DNA of 64,000 bases, from contig NZ_SRZC01000007.1 of the NCBI RefSeq assembly GCF_004792655.1, forward strand, positions 62,001-126,000, given 5' to 3'. This document shows, in pieces, positions 1 to 9,161 of this stretch (positions are counted from its first letter, which is position 1; the number at the start of each line of letters is the position of its first letter). The position numbers and the translations under genes are program-made. The notes beneath the pieces are model-generated. The model searched no databases and had not been told where the DNA came from. It saw only the letters and a list, made by a program, of their open reading frames with translations. This DNA is from Palleniella muris (lineage in GTDB: Bacteria; Bacteroidota; Bacteroidia; Bacteroidales; Bacteroidaceae).

Positions 1-150
1 CTTTGAAGGTTTCACATAGTCTTGCAACCACAAGAACTCATCATTGAAGCAGCGAACACTGTACTCATCTACGGCTGAAAAAAAGCGAATGATAGCCGGT
101 TGGCCTTCCTCAGCCTTTCCAACTACATATTTCAAATTTTCTGCATCCAT
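1..150 (-). CDS. ClpP-like phage head maturation protease (N-terminus only)
   Basis: The ATG is at 148-150 and the frame runs off the left edge after 50 residues. The visible part (IIRFFSAVDEY, then FLWLQDYVKPSK) resembles the start of ClpP-fold proteases that Mu-like Bacteroidota phages use to mature heads. The catalytic Ser/His/Asp region would lie outside the window. Gene order supports the call, since the protease normally follows gpG-like genes in Mu-type head modules. The family assignment is inference from a short fragment. Confidence 0.5.
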   Translation of the reverse strand, partial: MDAENLKYVVGKAEEGQPAIIRFFSAVDEYSVRCFNDEFLWLQDYVKPSK

Positions 151-203
151 AATTGATTACTCTTTTTCCAAGAATAGAGGATTGCAATTTGAGTAGGGTG
201 AAA

Positions 204-932
204 TCACTCTTTTTTATCTTTGAATCCTGCAATGTCTTCAAACTTCGGATATTCGTGATTTGGAAGATGATCGGGGTTGGCAATCTCATTTTGGTCGCTT
301 GGCTGAGTGAACGGCGGCACCGTGACATACACATCCTGGTAATTCTTATAAGCGTATGAAGTAAAGTCTTGAAACCAGATTTGATAATCAATCCAATAGG
401 GCTGTAAAGCATCATCGAAAGTCAATGGCTGATCCCAATACTCCAACTGAAACCTTGACACAAGTGCCGGGAAATTGGCTTTCTGCGCTTCTATAGCAGA
501 CACTATACGCTTATAAACTTCCATGCCTTCACACTCCACTTCATCATCACTGTTGTTGAGACGATTCAACACATAATGAATACGCATAGTGCCTTTACCC
601 TCAGCAATGCTGGAGGTACCAACATTGTAATAAATATTGATAAAATGTATAAACACCGCCGGGAACACGAGCCCGTATTCCTTATTATGCGTATTATATT
701 TAATTCGATTCAACTGGCCATTGCCCAATTTGATAGTTTTGAACAATCGAGGACTTTTAGGGTTTTTAGGATCCTTTGGAATAGACTCTAAAATTTTTCT
801 TACAGCCTTGTACGCTTCAATCATCGGGTTGGTCTCCACGACTTCCTGAACTTCGTCAATTTCAGGCTCCGGCACCACAGGTACCTCTTCTGGCTCTGTA
901 GGGTGTGTTGGTTTATGCTTATCAATTATCAT
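204..932 (-). CDS. unrecognised phage structural-module protein
   Basis: 242 aa. The first 35 residues are rich in Pro and Glu (a likely disordered tail); the remainder is a compact mixed domain with many aromatics near the C-terminus. It overlaps the stop of the upstream gpG-like gene by 4 bases, so it is translationally coupled within the head/neck operon. A tail-completion or neck protein is possible from position alone. No motif proves a function. Confidence 0.7.
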   Translation of the reverse strand: MIIDKHKPTHPTEPEEVPVVPEPEIDEVQEVVETNPMIEAYKAVRKILESIPKDPKNPKSPRLFKTIKLGNGQLNRIKYNTHNKEYGLVFPAVFIHFINIYYNVGTSSIAEGKGTMRIHYVLNRLNNSDDEVECEGMEVYKRIVSAIEAQKANFPALVSRFQLEYWDQPLTFDDALQPYWIDYQIWFQDFTSYAYKNYQDVYVTVPPFTQPSDQNEIANPDHLPNHEYPKFEDIAGFKDKKE

Positions 933-1462
933 CGTCTTACACCTGGGAATGTTCTAAAAATGATTCTTTCTAACTCTCTCAATTTGTCGTTCATCACAGA
1001 CGAGTCACGCTTCTCTGTTGGCATGAATTGTCGTTGAGGCATATTGGCTACCCGACCAGTGCGTACAGATGGGTCGTCAGAGTTGTGCACTGCTGCAAAA
1101 CAAAACCCTTTATGATTGTAAGTCCCGTTAAACGCCTTCGGGTCAGTGAAAACTTTAACTTTTCCTCTGGAGCGATTGTAGGATTCTGTTTCATAGGTGA
1201 TAGAATTTCGCAATGACCGAGATTCCACCAGTCCACCAACAGTGAAGCCACCTTTGTTACGTTTAGGGCTATGCCTCCAAACCACGCTGCCTCTTGTATT
1301 GAACCGTTTCATATCAAAGGACTTTTGGAAAATATCAACGGCAGATTGTCCTACCGACACTTGAAAGTTCCAAAGGTTCAAGTCAAACAAGTGAGGCAGC
1401 GGTTCCCATTGCTCACGAAATTGCTGTGGCATCAATGGTATGCCTTTATTTACCTTCGCCAT
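929..1462 (-). CDS. Mu gpG-like virion morphogenesis protein
   Basis: 177 aa. The C-terminal MPQRQFMPTEK segment matches the conserved PxRxFL/M signature near the end of Mu gpG/tail-completion proteins, and it is followed by a Leu/Arg helix. It lies between the MuF-like and protease-like genes, overlapping both neighbours, which is the usual Mu-type order. The role (head-tail joining or tail completion) is known for the family, not shown here. Confidence 0.6.
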   Translation of the reverse strand: MAKVNKGIPLMPQQFREQWEPLPHLFDLNLWNFQVSVGQSAVDIFQKSFDMKRFNTRGSVVWRHSPKRNKGGFTVGGLVESRSLRNSITYETESYNRSRGKVKVFTDPKAFNGTYNHKGFCFAAVHNSDDPSVRTGRVANMPQRQFMPTEKRDSSVMNDKLRELERIIFRTFPGVRR

Positions 1463-2339
1463 CTTTCAAATACTTTGCTTTGATACGATTTGCTATGGCA
1501 TTGAGACGGCCAACATGCCGCTCATCAACTTGAAAATATGGGTGTTCATCAGAGAAAATGCGACCACCGAGAGCCACGCTTTCTTTGAATGTACGATTAA
1601 ACCAATCAGGCATCTCTGGTATCGCAGATGCATGAATAGAAGCTATAACTGTTGACGTATCTTCTACCAAATAACAGCGACAATTATGCTCAATAGGAGG
1701 AATAAGCCATGCTGGAAACATTGACTTAGGAGCAGTAAATCCTTCATACTGAAGATGCCACGGACGTACTCGCTCATCACCTTGTGTCATGTACATCAGA
1801 GTCGTGTCGTTTTTAATCGTCGATAAATAGGCAGCGACAATCATGGCATATTCTATGTCCATGTTTTCTGTACGCATGTATTGGTTATGGAATTTAGAAA
1901 AGACTGGCAGATAGAAATTGAACCAATCTTCATCTTCCATATCTTCTGCTTCCTCTTCCGTTAGTGCTTCTTCTAACTCTGCCATATCATCAGCCATGTG
2001 ATATTCTTCCACAACCGCAAAGTCAACCAGATTATCAACTGCGGACAAAATGATATTCCGCTGAGCTATTTGTTCATTGTCAAGCCCGTCAGCATTGCGT
2101 ATGAGACGTAACGCTTCCTCAAAGTCAACTCCAAAACCGGCACAAGCTCTTCTGATGGCAATATCAGCACGAGCTTCCATTAACGCCTCTAAAGACCCCC
2201 ATTCACCCTCATGCTGAACAACACTAATGACAAAATCATGGAATAGAGGAAGAAGTGTCGCAACCTCTTCTTCATGCCGGTCCTTATTGTCATCAGGGTG
2301 TCGTAAGGCTACTACATTGGAGAGAGGGACCGGACCTAT
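1446..2339 (-). CDS. MuF-like phage head morphogenesis protein
   Basis: The C-terminal half carries the MuF hallmark: a conserved aromatic stretch, then IEHNCRCYLVED with the terminal H..CRC motif. An ATG-initiated reading would start at 2180. However, the same frame stays open upstream for about 53 more codons that look coding (IGPVPLSNVVALRHPDD...), right up to the portal stop at 2336. That extension contains no ATG, GTG, TTG or CTG, so the start is either an ATA at 2337-2339 overlapping the portal stop, a frameshift from the portal gene, or 2180. Family members attach to the portal inside the capsid. Confidence 0.7.
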   Translation of the reverse strand: MGPVPLSNVVALRHPDDNKDRHEEEVATLLPLFHDFVISVVQHEGEWGSLEALMEARADIAIRRACAGFGVDFEEALRLIRNADGLDNEQIAQRNIILSAVDNLVDFAVVEEYHMADDMAELEEALTEEEAEDMEDEDWFNFYLPVFSKFHNQYMRTENMDIEYAMIVAAYLSTIKNDTTLMYMTQGDERVRPWHLQYEGFTAPKSMFPAWLIPPIEHNCRCYLVEDTSTVIASIHASAIPEMPDWFNRTFKESVALGGRIFSDEHPYFQVDERHVGRLNAIANRIKAKYLKDGEGK

Positions 2340-3667
2340 TTCCCCCTCTCCCGAAGAAAATTTTGCGTTTCACGGGCATGACCGTATCTGCGGAAATATT
2401 CTTCATCGGTTAAATGTCTGGTAGCTGTATGGCTATACCCCGCGCCACCCCCACCTCCAGTCGGACTACCAGTCATGCCGTCCATCACGTTGAGTTGTCG
2501 TTTAACCTTCACACCAAACTCTTGCTCAATTGTTTCTGGATCCATTTCCCATGATGTAGTGAGGTTCTGGAAGAGGCGTATGCGGTCTTCATCGGACATC
2601 TCAATGCGCTTAGAATACTTGAACTCCAGTCCATCCGGTAAATAGCCCAAACGAACCAAACGAGGTATTACGGTCTCGTTCATTACAAGTTCTATGTAAT
2701 CGCGATACACCTCTATGCGGTCTCTGAAGATATTCTCATGCGCTCTGGTTGCGCCTACATACGATTGGGTTGCTCCCGCCATAGACTCTGATCCAAGAAT
2801 AAGGTTGGAGACATCTTTATCCACAATTGAAATAAGCCCAGTGAACACATGCTCAGAGTTCGACATGGTGAATGTTTTTATGTCAACCTCATCATTAAGA
2901 CCGGTGACAATTACCTTATTTTGAGCCGCACTCGCAATATCATTCGCCATTCGTTTGCGGTCAACAGTGTTTTCAGACTCAGTTTTGCCATGAATAATAG
3001 GCTGACCGTATGTGTGAGAAAAATTGACATAATTGGCAAAAGTGAATTTTTTAGCCAAAATCAAAGGAGCGACAGCCGAGAACAGCCCCAATTCACCACT
3101 GTTAATAAGTACATAGTGGTCAGAATATTTAGGGTCATCAAAACTCCACTGTGGCATCCAAATACCTTGACGCTGCACAATTTTTCTTTGGTCTGCCAAG
3201 ATATTACGACGCTCCACATAGTTGACCTGAAGACCACCACGTTCTGCTTCTGGATTAACCAAAAACTCTAATCCTGTATAGCCATACAGTTTTGATTCTG
3301 CTATACCACGTATAATCTTCAAAAATTCAGTATTCTGGATCTTTCTGGTAGCGGCTATGTCTTTGGTATATTTCCCTTTCTCATTTTGACTTGCCATCAT
3401 AAACCGCTCTCCAACAATCTGAGAGAACAAAGTTTCCATAACACCCCGCAGATGAGCGTCTTGCTGAACACAAGCATCATAAATGTCTATCAAACGGCCA
3501 CGGTCATCCAACACCGTACCGTTCTGTAGGTGACGATATGAAGATTGGAATCGACATCTGCGCTCGATTTCCCTAACATACTCCTGCACGCTTTTTTTGC
3601 TGGTCATAAATATGCTTTCCAGCTTTTGCGTGACGAGCTCTTTATCTGATAATTCTGCGTTAGCCAT
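2336..3667 (-). CDS. DUF935 / Mu gp29-like phage portal protein
   Basis: 443 aa, normal for the family. It shows the DUF935 pattern: an N-terminal helical region with TVLDDRGRLIDIYDACVQQD, a central KLYGYTGLEFL segment, and the GSESMAGATQSYVGATRAHE region. It ends in a Gly-rich tail, then a basic helix. The portal forms the dodecameric DNA channel at the head vertex. It is the first gene of the leftward head operon and overlaps the MuF-like frame by a few bases. Confidence 0.85.
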   Translation of the reverse strand: MANAELSDKELVTQKLESIFMTSKKSVQEYVREIERRCRFQSSYRHLQNGTVLDDRGRLIDIYDACVQQDAHLRGVMETLFSQIVGERFMMASQNEKGKYTKDIAATRKIQNTEFLKIIRGIAESKLYGYTGLEFLVNPEAERGGLQVNYVERRNILADQRKIVQRQGIWMPQWSFDDPKYSDHYVLINSGELGLFSAVAPLILAKKFTFANYVNFSHTYGQPIIHGKTESENTVDRKRMANDIASAAQNKVIVTGLNDEVDIKTFTMSNSEHVFTGLISIVDKDVSNLILGSESMAGATQSYVGATRAHENIFRDRIEVYRDYIELVMNETVIPRLVRLGYLPDGLEFKYSKRIEMSDEDRIRLFQNLTTSWEMDPETIEQEFGVKVKRQLNVMDGMTGSPTGGGGGAGYSHTATRHLTDEEYFRRYGHARETQNFLRERGK

Positions 3668-3840
3668 TTGTTACAATGTTTACTTTCTGAAGAATAGAAA
3701 ATTCAAGATGATTTTGTTTTAAGACCAAACACACAATTATCCAATGAAAATAGTCGAATATAAAAATCTTATTTGTTGTCTTTACTATAAATCCCTATAA
3801 ATCAATGATAATAGAAATATATTATACCAAAAAGACTAAT

Positions 3841-3877
3841 TTTGTTATTGTTATATTGAATTTTTTATGTACCTTTG
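3841..3877 (+). promoter_or_regulatory. Bacteroidota-type promoter for the rightward early operon
   Basis: A TACCTTTG -7 box at 3870-3877 sits 38 bases before the ATG at 3916, and a TTTG lies at 3841-3844. The spacing of 25 is longer than the usual 19-21, so the -7 box is better supported than the -33 box. The whole 3668-3915 gap separates the divergent head and early operons and is otherwise very A/T-rich. Confidence 0.5.
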
Positions 3878-3915
3878 CAGCGACAAATCAAGTTTCACTT
3901 CAAATTCAAAACATT

Positions 3916-4461
3916 ATGGAAGAAAAAGAGCGTAGCTATTTCCGCGTAAAAACGGAATGTACAGTCGAGCTTCCAAACGGTGCTTTGGGTAAAAAGAAGA
4001 TTGAGGAACTGATACTGGCAACGAGCTATACCGAAGCTGAAATGCTGGTACACGAAATCATATCTTCTCTGAACCGCACCCAATTCGGAAGCGTTCACTA
4101 TGAAATCATCAAAACCAAGATTTCCGATGTTCTATTCAACGACACTCTTGCCCAAGAGCAAACAGTAAAAGATTTTTGTTGCAACTTCTTTGAAGAGGAC
4201 GAAACATCTGGAGTTGGCCTTTATATGGTCAAGGTAATGTTCCTAACTCTTGACGAAAAAAGTGGCAAGGAAAAGAAAACAATCGAAGATTTTTATGTGC
4301 CGGCACTTTCCAATGCAGACGCAAACGAGAAAATCAACAAACATCTGGGTAAAACTATGTCAGACTTCGTAATCCGAGACACCAAATTTGACAAGACGGA
4401 AGCTATTTATTGGCCGCTTGACGTACATAAAAGTAAGGTTGAGAATTTCTCCCTTAGCTGA
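3916..4461 (+). CDS. DUF4494-like protein
   Basis: 181 aa from the ATG following the -7 box. An in-frame upstream ATG at 3805 would precede the promoter and is rejected. The pattern YFRVKTECTVE, then ATSYTEAEMLVHE, and a C-terminal FVIRDTKFDKTEAIYWP resembles DUF4494, a family of unknown function common in Bacteroidota phages and mobile elements. It overlaps the next gene by one base (TGATG), so the two are coupled. Confidence 0.7.
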   Translation: MEEKERSYFRVKTECTVELPNGALGKKKIEELILATSYTEAEMLVHEIISSLNRTQFGSVHYEIIKTKISDVLFNDTLAQEQTVKDFCCNFFEEDETSGVGLYMVKVMFLTLDEKSGKEKKTIEDFYVPALSNADANEKINKHLGKTMSDFVIRDTKFDKTEAIYWPLDVHKSKVENFSLS

Positions 4462-4919
4462 TGTTGGGTCAGACTGGGAAAGGCGAAATCAACCTCCAGT
4501 GTAAAGAGCAGTCCTTTCCTGAATTTCCTAACTTGCTCTTTGGTCAAAGCGAATCAGGGCGCTCGTATTTTGATGCCACACACTATCTGTCTCAAATGAC
4601 AGAGCCCAAGCCCATACAGCCATTCTTTAATCAGTATCGCTATCAAATCAAATCACTTTGCGATACATACGAAATTGGAGACGATCAAATATGTCTCATC
4701 AACGAAGAAGGGCATTTTCTAATTGATGGAACATTTCTGTTTCTGTTCATAGCATTTATCGAACCTGACTTTCTGGCATATATGTGCGATAGAGTTTTTG
4801 AGCTATTTGCGCACGGGGTCGCTGTTTCAGATACATACCTTGTATCGGCAGCACGCTCCCGCTTATCCAGTAAGGTCCTTACTGAGATAAGTAGCTATGA
4901 AGAAAAATCTAAGCAATAA
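4461..4919 (+). CDS. unrecognised phage protein
   Basis: 152 aa, start codon overlapping the previous stop. It contains FPNLLFGQSESG, a short motif also seen in the protein at 32754 (YFLFGQSDNG), and a hydrophobic stretch FLFLFIAFIEPDFLAYM that may be buried rather than membrane-spanning. It overlaps the following gene by 23 bases. Confidence 0.65.
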   Translation: MLGQTGKGEINLQCKEQSFPEFPNLLFGQSESGRSYFDATHYLSQMTEPKPIQPFFNQYRYQIKSLCDTYEIGDDQICLINEEGHFLIDGTFLFLFIAFIEPDFLAYMCDRVFELFAHGVAVSDTYLVSAARSRLSSKVLTEISSYEEKSKQ

Positions 4920-5238
4920 AACCAGCAATCCAGTTCTGGTCTTTAGCCCTCTTAAAAGATTTATTGGCTACTTTCATTCATTGACCGCTGCGGGCATAGC
5001 CTTTAAGACAGCCAACTCTGTTATCTATTCGGCTTGCACTGGTCGCAGCATATCCAGTTGCGGACTTTATTTTCGATTTCTGGCTCAAGACATTGAAATA
5101 GAGGCAAGCGATTACGGTACTTTGAAATTGGAAGAATATGACAAAATGTGCGGGGTCACTCGAACATACTATCCTACGGCCAGTATGTCACGTAAAGGAA
5201 TGAAATATAAACAATATTCTAAAAGTAATAAGAAATGA
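4897..5238 (+). CDS. unrecognised basic phage protein
   Basis: 113 aa, with Lys-rich N- and C-termini (KGMKYKQYSKSNKK at the end). It sits between two coupled genes, overlapping both. No family is recognised. The basic termini would suit nucleic-acid contact but that is speculation. Confidence 0.6.
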   Translation: MKKNLSNKTSNPVLVFSPLKRFIGYFHSLTAAGIAFKTANSVIYSACTGRSISSCGLYFRFLAQDIEIEASDYGTLKLEEYDKMCGVTRTYYPTASMSRKGMKYKQYSKSNKK

Positions 5239-5678
5239 AAACTATCAAGGTAAAAGTCATCAATCACTCAAATAATGAGTTACCTCAGTATGCAACCCCG
5301 ATGTCAGCTGGCATGGATCTTCGTGCGTTCACTGATGAGCCGATAACCATCATGCCTGGTGAGCGCAAACTGATTCACTCCTGTATCAACATCCAGCTTC
5401 CTGAAGGCTACGAACTTCAGGTCAGACCTCGTTCAGGACTTGCGCTCAAACATGGAATCACCCTGACAAATGCACCTGGTACGGTGGACGCAGATTATCG
5501 TGGCGATGTGGGGGCTATAGTCCACAATCTCGGTACAGAACCTTTCGTTGTCAATAATGGCGACCGCATTTGTCAAATCGTTGCTAAAGAATACGTGAAA
5601 ATTGAATGGGAGGAAACTGACTCCCTTGATTCAACAGAACGTGGTGAAGGCGGTTTTAACTCTACCGGTATTAAATAA
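5235..5678 (+). CDS. dut: dUTP diphosphatase (trimeric dUTPase)
   Basis: 147 aa, full length. All five trimeric dUTPase motifs are visible in order: AGMDLRA, RPRSGLALK, GTVDADYRGDVG (catalytic Asp), NGDRICQIV and the C-terminal P-loop-like RGEGGFNSTG. It hydrolyses dUTP to dUMP, keeping uracil out of phage DNA and supplying dTMP precursor. It overlaps the previous gene by 4 bases and heads the nucleotide/replication block with the ligase. Confidence 0.95.
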   Translation: MKTIKVKVINHSNNELPQYATPMSAGMDLRAFTDEPITIMPGERKLIHSCINIQLPEGYELQVRPRSGLALKHGITLTNAPGTVDADYRGDVGAIVHNLGTEPFVVNNGDRICQIVAKEYVKIEWEETDSLDSTERGEGGFNSTGIK

Positions 5679-5695
5679 ACACTTACAGTAAATCA

Positions 5696-5717
5696 GGGAG
5701 GGTCTGTTGATCCTCCC
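5696..5717 (+). other. GGGAGG...CCTCCC hairpin between dut and ligase
   Basis: GGGAGG at 5696-5701 pairs with CCTCCC at 5712-5717 around a 10-base loop. No T-run follows. A very similar hairpin lies at 34697-34720 in the same phage, so it may be a recurring processing or stability element rather than a chance dyad. Confidence 0.4.
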
Positions 5718-5732
5718 TTAACTATATACAAG

Positions 5733-7679
5733 ATGAATACTCAAAAATATATTGCCGACCTCGTTAAAAAAATAGCCAAATACAATGAGGAATATCGCAA
5801 AGGTACACCGCAAATATCGGATGCCGAATACGACAAATTGATTGATGAACTGAAGGAGTTTGACCCAGGCAACAAATGGTTTCAGCACATAGAGCCGGCC
5901 ATAGTTAATAAAGACCGTAAAGTGAAGCTGCCAATTCCTATGAAATCGCTGAACAAAGTAAAATCAGCAGCCGACATCAAACAATGGCTTAGCTCAATGG
6001 CTATTCCGAAAACAGCCAAATTGGTAATCACTCCCAAATTTGATGGAGTGTCTTGGCTCCGAGATGAAATATCCAAAAAGGTGTATTCAAGAGGTGGCGC
6101 CGACAACGAAGGTCAAGACTGTTCTCCGCACTATGATTTGTTGGCACTACACAAAGAGGATGGGGCCAGCGACCTTCACTACACTTTCGGAGAATTGGTC
6201 TTTGATTGTAAAACATGGGAGCAAGAATTAGCCGGAAGGACTTCAGATTCTACAGGAGAAAAATTCAAATCGCCTCGTAATACCGTAGCCGGCTTCATCA
6301 ATCGTGACGAGCCGTCAGAACTCTTGCGGCATACTACATTCTACCGATACGGTGTAAGCGAACAAGATCTTGACAATTTCCAAACCTACACTCAACTATT
6401 CCAAACTCTTTGCGAGAAATATCATCAGCACATCTATGGTACAGTAGTAACTGTTGCAGAACTTGACGAAGCGAAACTTGCTGAATTATTCAAAGAATGG
6501 CGCAAGGATTTTTACATCGATGGACTTGTTATTTATTTGGATGACATCCTGCTTTGGAAAACGATCGGACGACAGCAAACCACCGGCAACCCCCTGTACG
6601 CAATTGCCTACAAACACCCAGATTTTACTGACGTATTTGAGACAACCGTGAAGGGTATTGACTGGAAAATTAGCAAGGCTGGCGCATTAAAACCAGTGGT
6701 CAGTATAGATGCAGTTGATACTGGCGACTGTACAATGGAAAACCCAACTGGCTACAACGCTAAATACATCTTTGAGAACAGCATTGGGTCAGGCGCACGC
6801 ATTGCAGTAACTCGTTCCGGTGGCGTCATTCCCAAGATTCTCAATGTTATGGAAGAAGCGACAGCTGAAACGATGATAAAGCAACGCGACAGCCTTCTGT
6901 ATTGCCCTGATTGCGGACAGCCAACTAAATGGAATGATTCAAAGGTTGAACTTATCTGCACCAACCCAGAATGTCCCGGCATACGTCTTGCCAAAATCGT
7001 TCACTTCTATACAACATTAGAAGCTGAGCAAATAGGCGAAGAGACAATATTGAAAATGTTCAAGGTGGGATATAACACTCTCCAGCGAATCCTTGACATT
7101 ACATTCGATGAACTCATGCTTATTGACGGCTTCGGAGAGTCTATAGCTAATGTTATATTGGCAGCAAACAAGAAAATACGTGACGGCGTTGACATCATCA
7201 AGCTCATGCACGCCAGTGATTGTTTCTTGGGCATAGGACAAGTCAAAGCAAAAAGTATCGTTTCAAATCTATCAGAAAATGACAGATTTGCATTTACACA
7301 TGGCTATGTCTTCACTGAAGAAGGGTTTGATCAGACACCTCAGTTTCTTGCCCTAAACAAAACCATGCAATCCTTCCTTAAAGGCATTGTACCATTCTAT
7401 GATTTTGTGGCCCGCAACAAACTAAAGATTCTCCCTATGGAAGAGCCGAAGAAAGCAACAGGCAATAAATACGCAGGAATGAAAATTTGTTTTACCGGTG
7501 TCCGTGACAAAGAGCTGGAAGCAGAAATTGCGGCACAGGGAGGAGAGATAGTTAATAGTGTGTCCAAAAATACCACCCATTTAATTATGGCAGACATCAA
7601 TTCGTCTTCGAGCAAGGCTGTAAAAGCAAAATCACTCGACATCCCAATTTTCACAATCGAAACATTCAAACAGTTATAA
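5733..7679 (+). CDS. ligA: NAD+-dependent DNA ligase with BRCT domain
   Basis: 648 aa, about the size of bacterial LigA. It has an N-terminal Ia domain, the adenylation motif PKFDGVS with the adenylated Lys at about 102, an OB fold (IGSGARIAVTRSGGVIPKI), a four-Cys zinc finger (CPDC...CTNPEC), helix-hairpin-helix repeats (IDGFGESIANVI), and a C-terminal BRCT domain (FTGVRDKELE ... THLIM). It seals nicks using NAD. It was probably acquired from a bacterial ligase and is now part of the phage replication block. Confidence 0.93.
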   Translation: MNTQKYIADLVKKIAKYNEEYRKGTPQISDAEYDKLIDELKEFDPGNKWFQHIEPAIVNKDRKVKLPIPMKSLNKVKSAADIKQWLSSMAIPKTAKLVITPKFDGVSWLRDEISKKVYSRGGADNEGQDCSPHYDLLALHKEDGASDLHYTFGELVFDCKTWEQELAGRTSDSTGEKFKSPRNTVAGFINRDEPSELLRHTTFYRYGVSEQDLDNFQTYTQLFQTLCEKYHQHIYGTVVTVAELDEAKLAELFKEWRKDFYIDGLVIYLDDILLWKTIGRQQTTGNPLYAIAYKHPDFTDVFETTVKGIDWKISKAGALKPVVSIDAVDTGDCTMENPTGYNAKYIFENSIGSGARIAVTRSGGVIPKILNVMEEATAETMIKQRDSLLYCPDCGQPTKWNDSKVELICTNPECPGIRLAKIVHFYTTLEAEQIGEETILKMFKVGYNTLQRILDITFDELMLIDGFGESIANVILAANKKIRDGVDIIKLMHASDCFLGIGQVKAKSIVSNLSENDRFAFTHGYVFTEEGFDQTPQFLALNKTMQSFLKGIVPFYDFVARNKLKILPMEEPKKATGNKYAGMKICFTGVRDKELEAEIAAQGGEIVNSVSKNTTHLIMADINSSSSKAVKAKSLDIPIFTIETFKQL

Positions 7680-7698
7680 AGAGCTGTTGTTCATCGGG

Positions 7699-7737
7699 CC
7701 ACTGACTATTATATCACATTTTAGTCAGTGGTTTTTT
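7699..7737 (+). terminator. intrinsic terminator after ligase
   Basis: CCACTGACT at 7699-7707 pairs perfectly with AGTCAGTGG at 7723-7731 and is followed by six T. It closes the rightward dut-ligase operon. Confidence 0.85.
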
Positions 7738-7787
7738 CTTATCTTAAAAATAATTTGCTGTAAAAAGATAGATTTTCAATAAATCTT

Positions 7788-7818
7788 TTTGTGGTTTCAT
7801 TTTCATTATGTAACTTTG
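7788..7818 (+). promoter_or_regulatory. Bacteroidota promoter for the short recombinase
   Basis: TTTG at 7788-7791, 19 bases, then TAACTTTG at 7811-7818: an ideal Bacteroidota -33/-7 pair. Transcription would start around 7825, so the gene begins at the ATG at 7846 and not at the in-frame ATG at 7789. Confidence 0.8.
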
Positions 7819-7845
7819 CAGCACAAAAATGAAAGTACAAATAAT

Positions 7846-8433
7846 ATGGGACAGAAAAATCAAATTACAACCAGTGACCATCTTCCTTATGATGAGTTCA
7901 CAAGATTCCTGGATTGCCTTCATAAAGATGGAGACTATCGCTGGGAAATGTATGCCCGACTGTCGTTTTGTACAGCCTGTCGAGCATCAGATACACTTCG
8001 CTTTCGATGGAAAGATATTCTGGGTGTTTCATCAGTAACTATTGTTGAGCAAAAGACAAAAAAGACGCGCCAGATTCCATTTAACCCCTCGGTTCAAAAA
8101 AACTTCCATGAATTATGGGAACTATTGGGACGCCCAGACAAGAAAGACTACATCATGGCATCTCCGCAAGGCGATAAACCAATGACCATTCAGTATGTAA
8201 ATATGAAACTCAAAGAGTTCAAGTATAAGTACAAACTGCGCATTGACAATTTTTCCACTCACACTTTCCGTAAGACCTTCGGTAGATATGTTTATGACAA
8301 AAGCGAACATAGTGCCGAAAGTTTGATTCTTCTCAACAAGATTCTCAATCACAGTTCTATTCAGGTTACAAAGACTTATATTGGAATCACACAAGAAGAG
8401 GTGGCCGGAATCTTCGCCTCTATCAGCCTTTAA
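7846..8433 (+). CDS. short tyrosine recombinase (catalytic domain only)
   Basis: 195 aa. The catalytic residues are visible: Arg in CTACRASDTLRF, the Lys beta-hairpin (VEQKTKKTRQIPF), HTFRKTFG (HxxR), the His in ILNHSSIQVTKTY, and the nucleophile Tyr in TYIGIT. The core-binding (SAM-like) N-terminal domain is almost absent: only about 30 residues precede the catalytic core. It is distinct from the full-size integrase at 48513. Possible jobs include dimer resolution or a DNA inversion switch; it has its own promoter. Confidence 0.85.
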   Translation: MGQKNQITTSDHLPYDEFTRFLDCLHKDGDYRWEMYARLSFCTACRASDTLRFRWKDILGVSSVTIVEQKTKKTRQIPFNPSVQKNFHELWELLGRPDKKDYIMASPQGDKPMTIQYVNMKLKEFKYKYKLRIDNFSTHTFRKTFGRYVYDKSEHSAESLILLNKILNHSSIQVTKTYIGITQEEVAGIFASISL

Positions 8434-8519
8434 TCAAGGCGCCAAAATTGAAGCACACACCCAGTTGTGCCCTTGCATAATTTTATACTCCACACATACC
8501 GGTCATTATCCACAAGGGC

Positions 8520-9161
8520 ATGGCGCATACATTTATCACTTGTTCATATTGCGGCAAGCGAGAAGACCTTGAAGCCTTCCGCTCAATCAAAAATCCGCTG
8601 GTTTCTAAAATGAGAAACGAGCAGATGTGCTTTGATTGTGCCTACTGGATAAATTGGCTCAACGCCCCGGAGCCAGACACAATTGTTGTCAGTGGTAAAC
8701 TGTATAAACTGACCTCTTCATTAAATCTGCTGCCACTCAGCAAAACCAGAGCGAAGACATTGCAATTCGTCGTGAAAACCGGAACCAAAGAGGTATATGC
8801 AACAACCGGCATGGTTCTTCGCGGTGCAATTCCTTCAAGACTCTCACAGTTGGTTCCAGATCAATACAAATTCATCACACGAGATGAATACCGCAGGGTT
8901 ATCGGATTTAATGCTGAAATGTGCCTATCAAAGGGATGCTTCGACCGATATCATTGCTTGTGGTACCGGGCCGACATCGCAGAACCAGATGAACCGTGGA
9001 ATATAATACCAAAAGATTATCAAATTGGCGGTGAAAACTGCCCAAGTTTCATAAACAAATATGGATTCAATAACAATGGCCAACATCATCATTTATACCC
9101 TTATCGTGGCAATACTTTGGAATGTATTGGACATGAAACGCGAACAGCGAGCAACGAATAA
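8520..9161 (+). CDS. unrecognised protein with N-terminal zinc ribbon
   Basis: 213 aa. CSYCGK near residue 8 and CFDC near residue 38 form a plausible CxxC...CxxC zinc ribbon; a globular part follows. The last 34 codons overlap the next gene in another frame, and this tail (NNNGQHHHLYPYRG...) looks unlike a domain, so the gene may have been extended by a frameshift. No family recognised. Confidence 0.65.
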   Translation: MAHTFITCSYCGKREDLEAFRSIKNPLVSKMRNEQMCFDCAYWINWLNAPEPDTIVVSGKLYKLTSSLNLLPLSKTRAKTLQFVVKTGTKEVYATTGMVLRGAIPSRLSQLVPDQYKFITRDEYRRVIGFNAEMCLSKGCFDRYHCLWYRADIAEPDEPWNIIPKDYQIGGENCPSFINKYGFNNNGQHHHLYPYRGNTLECIGHETRTASNE

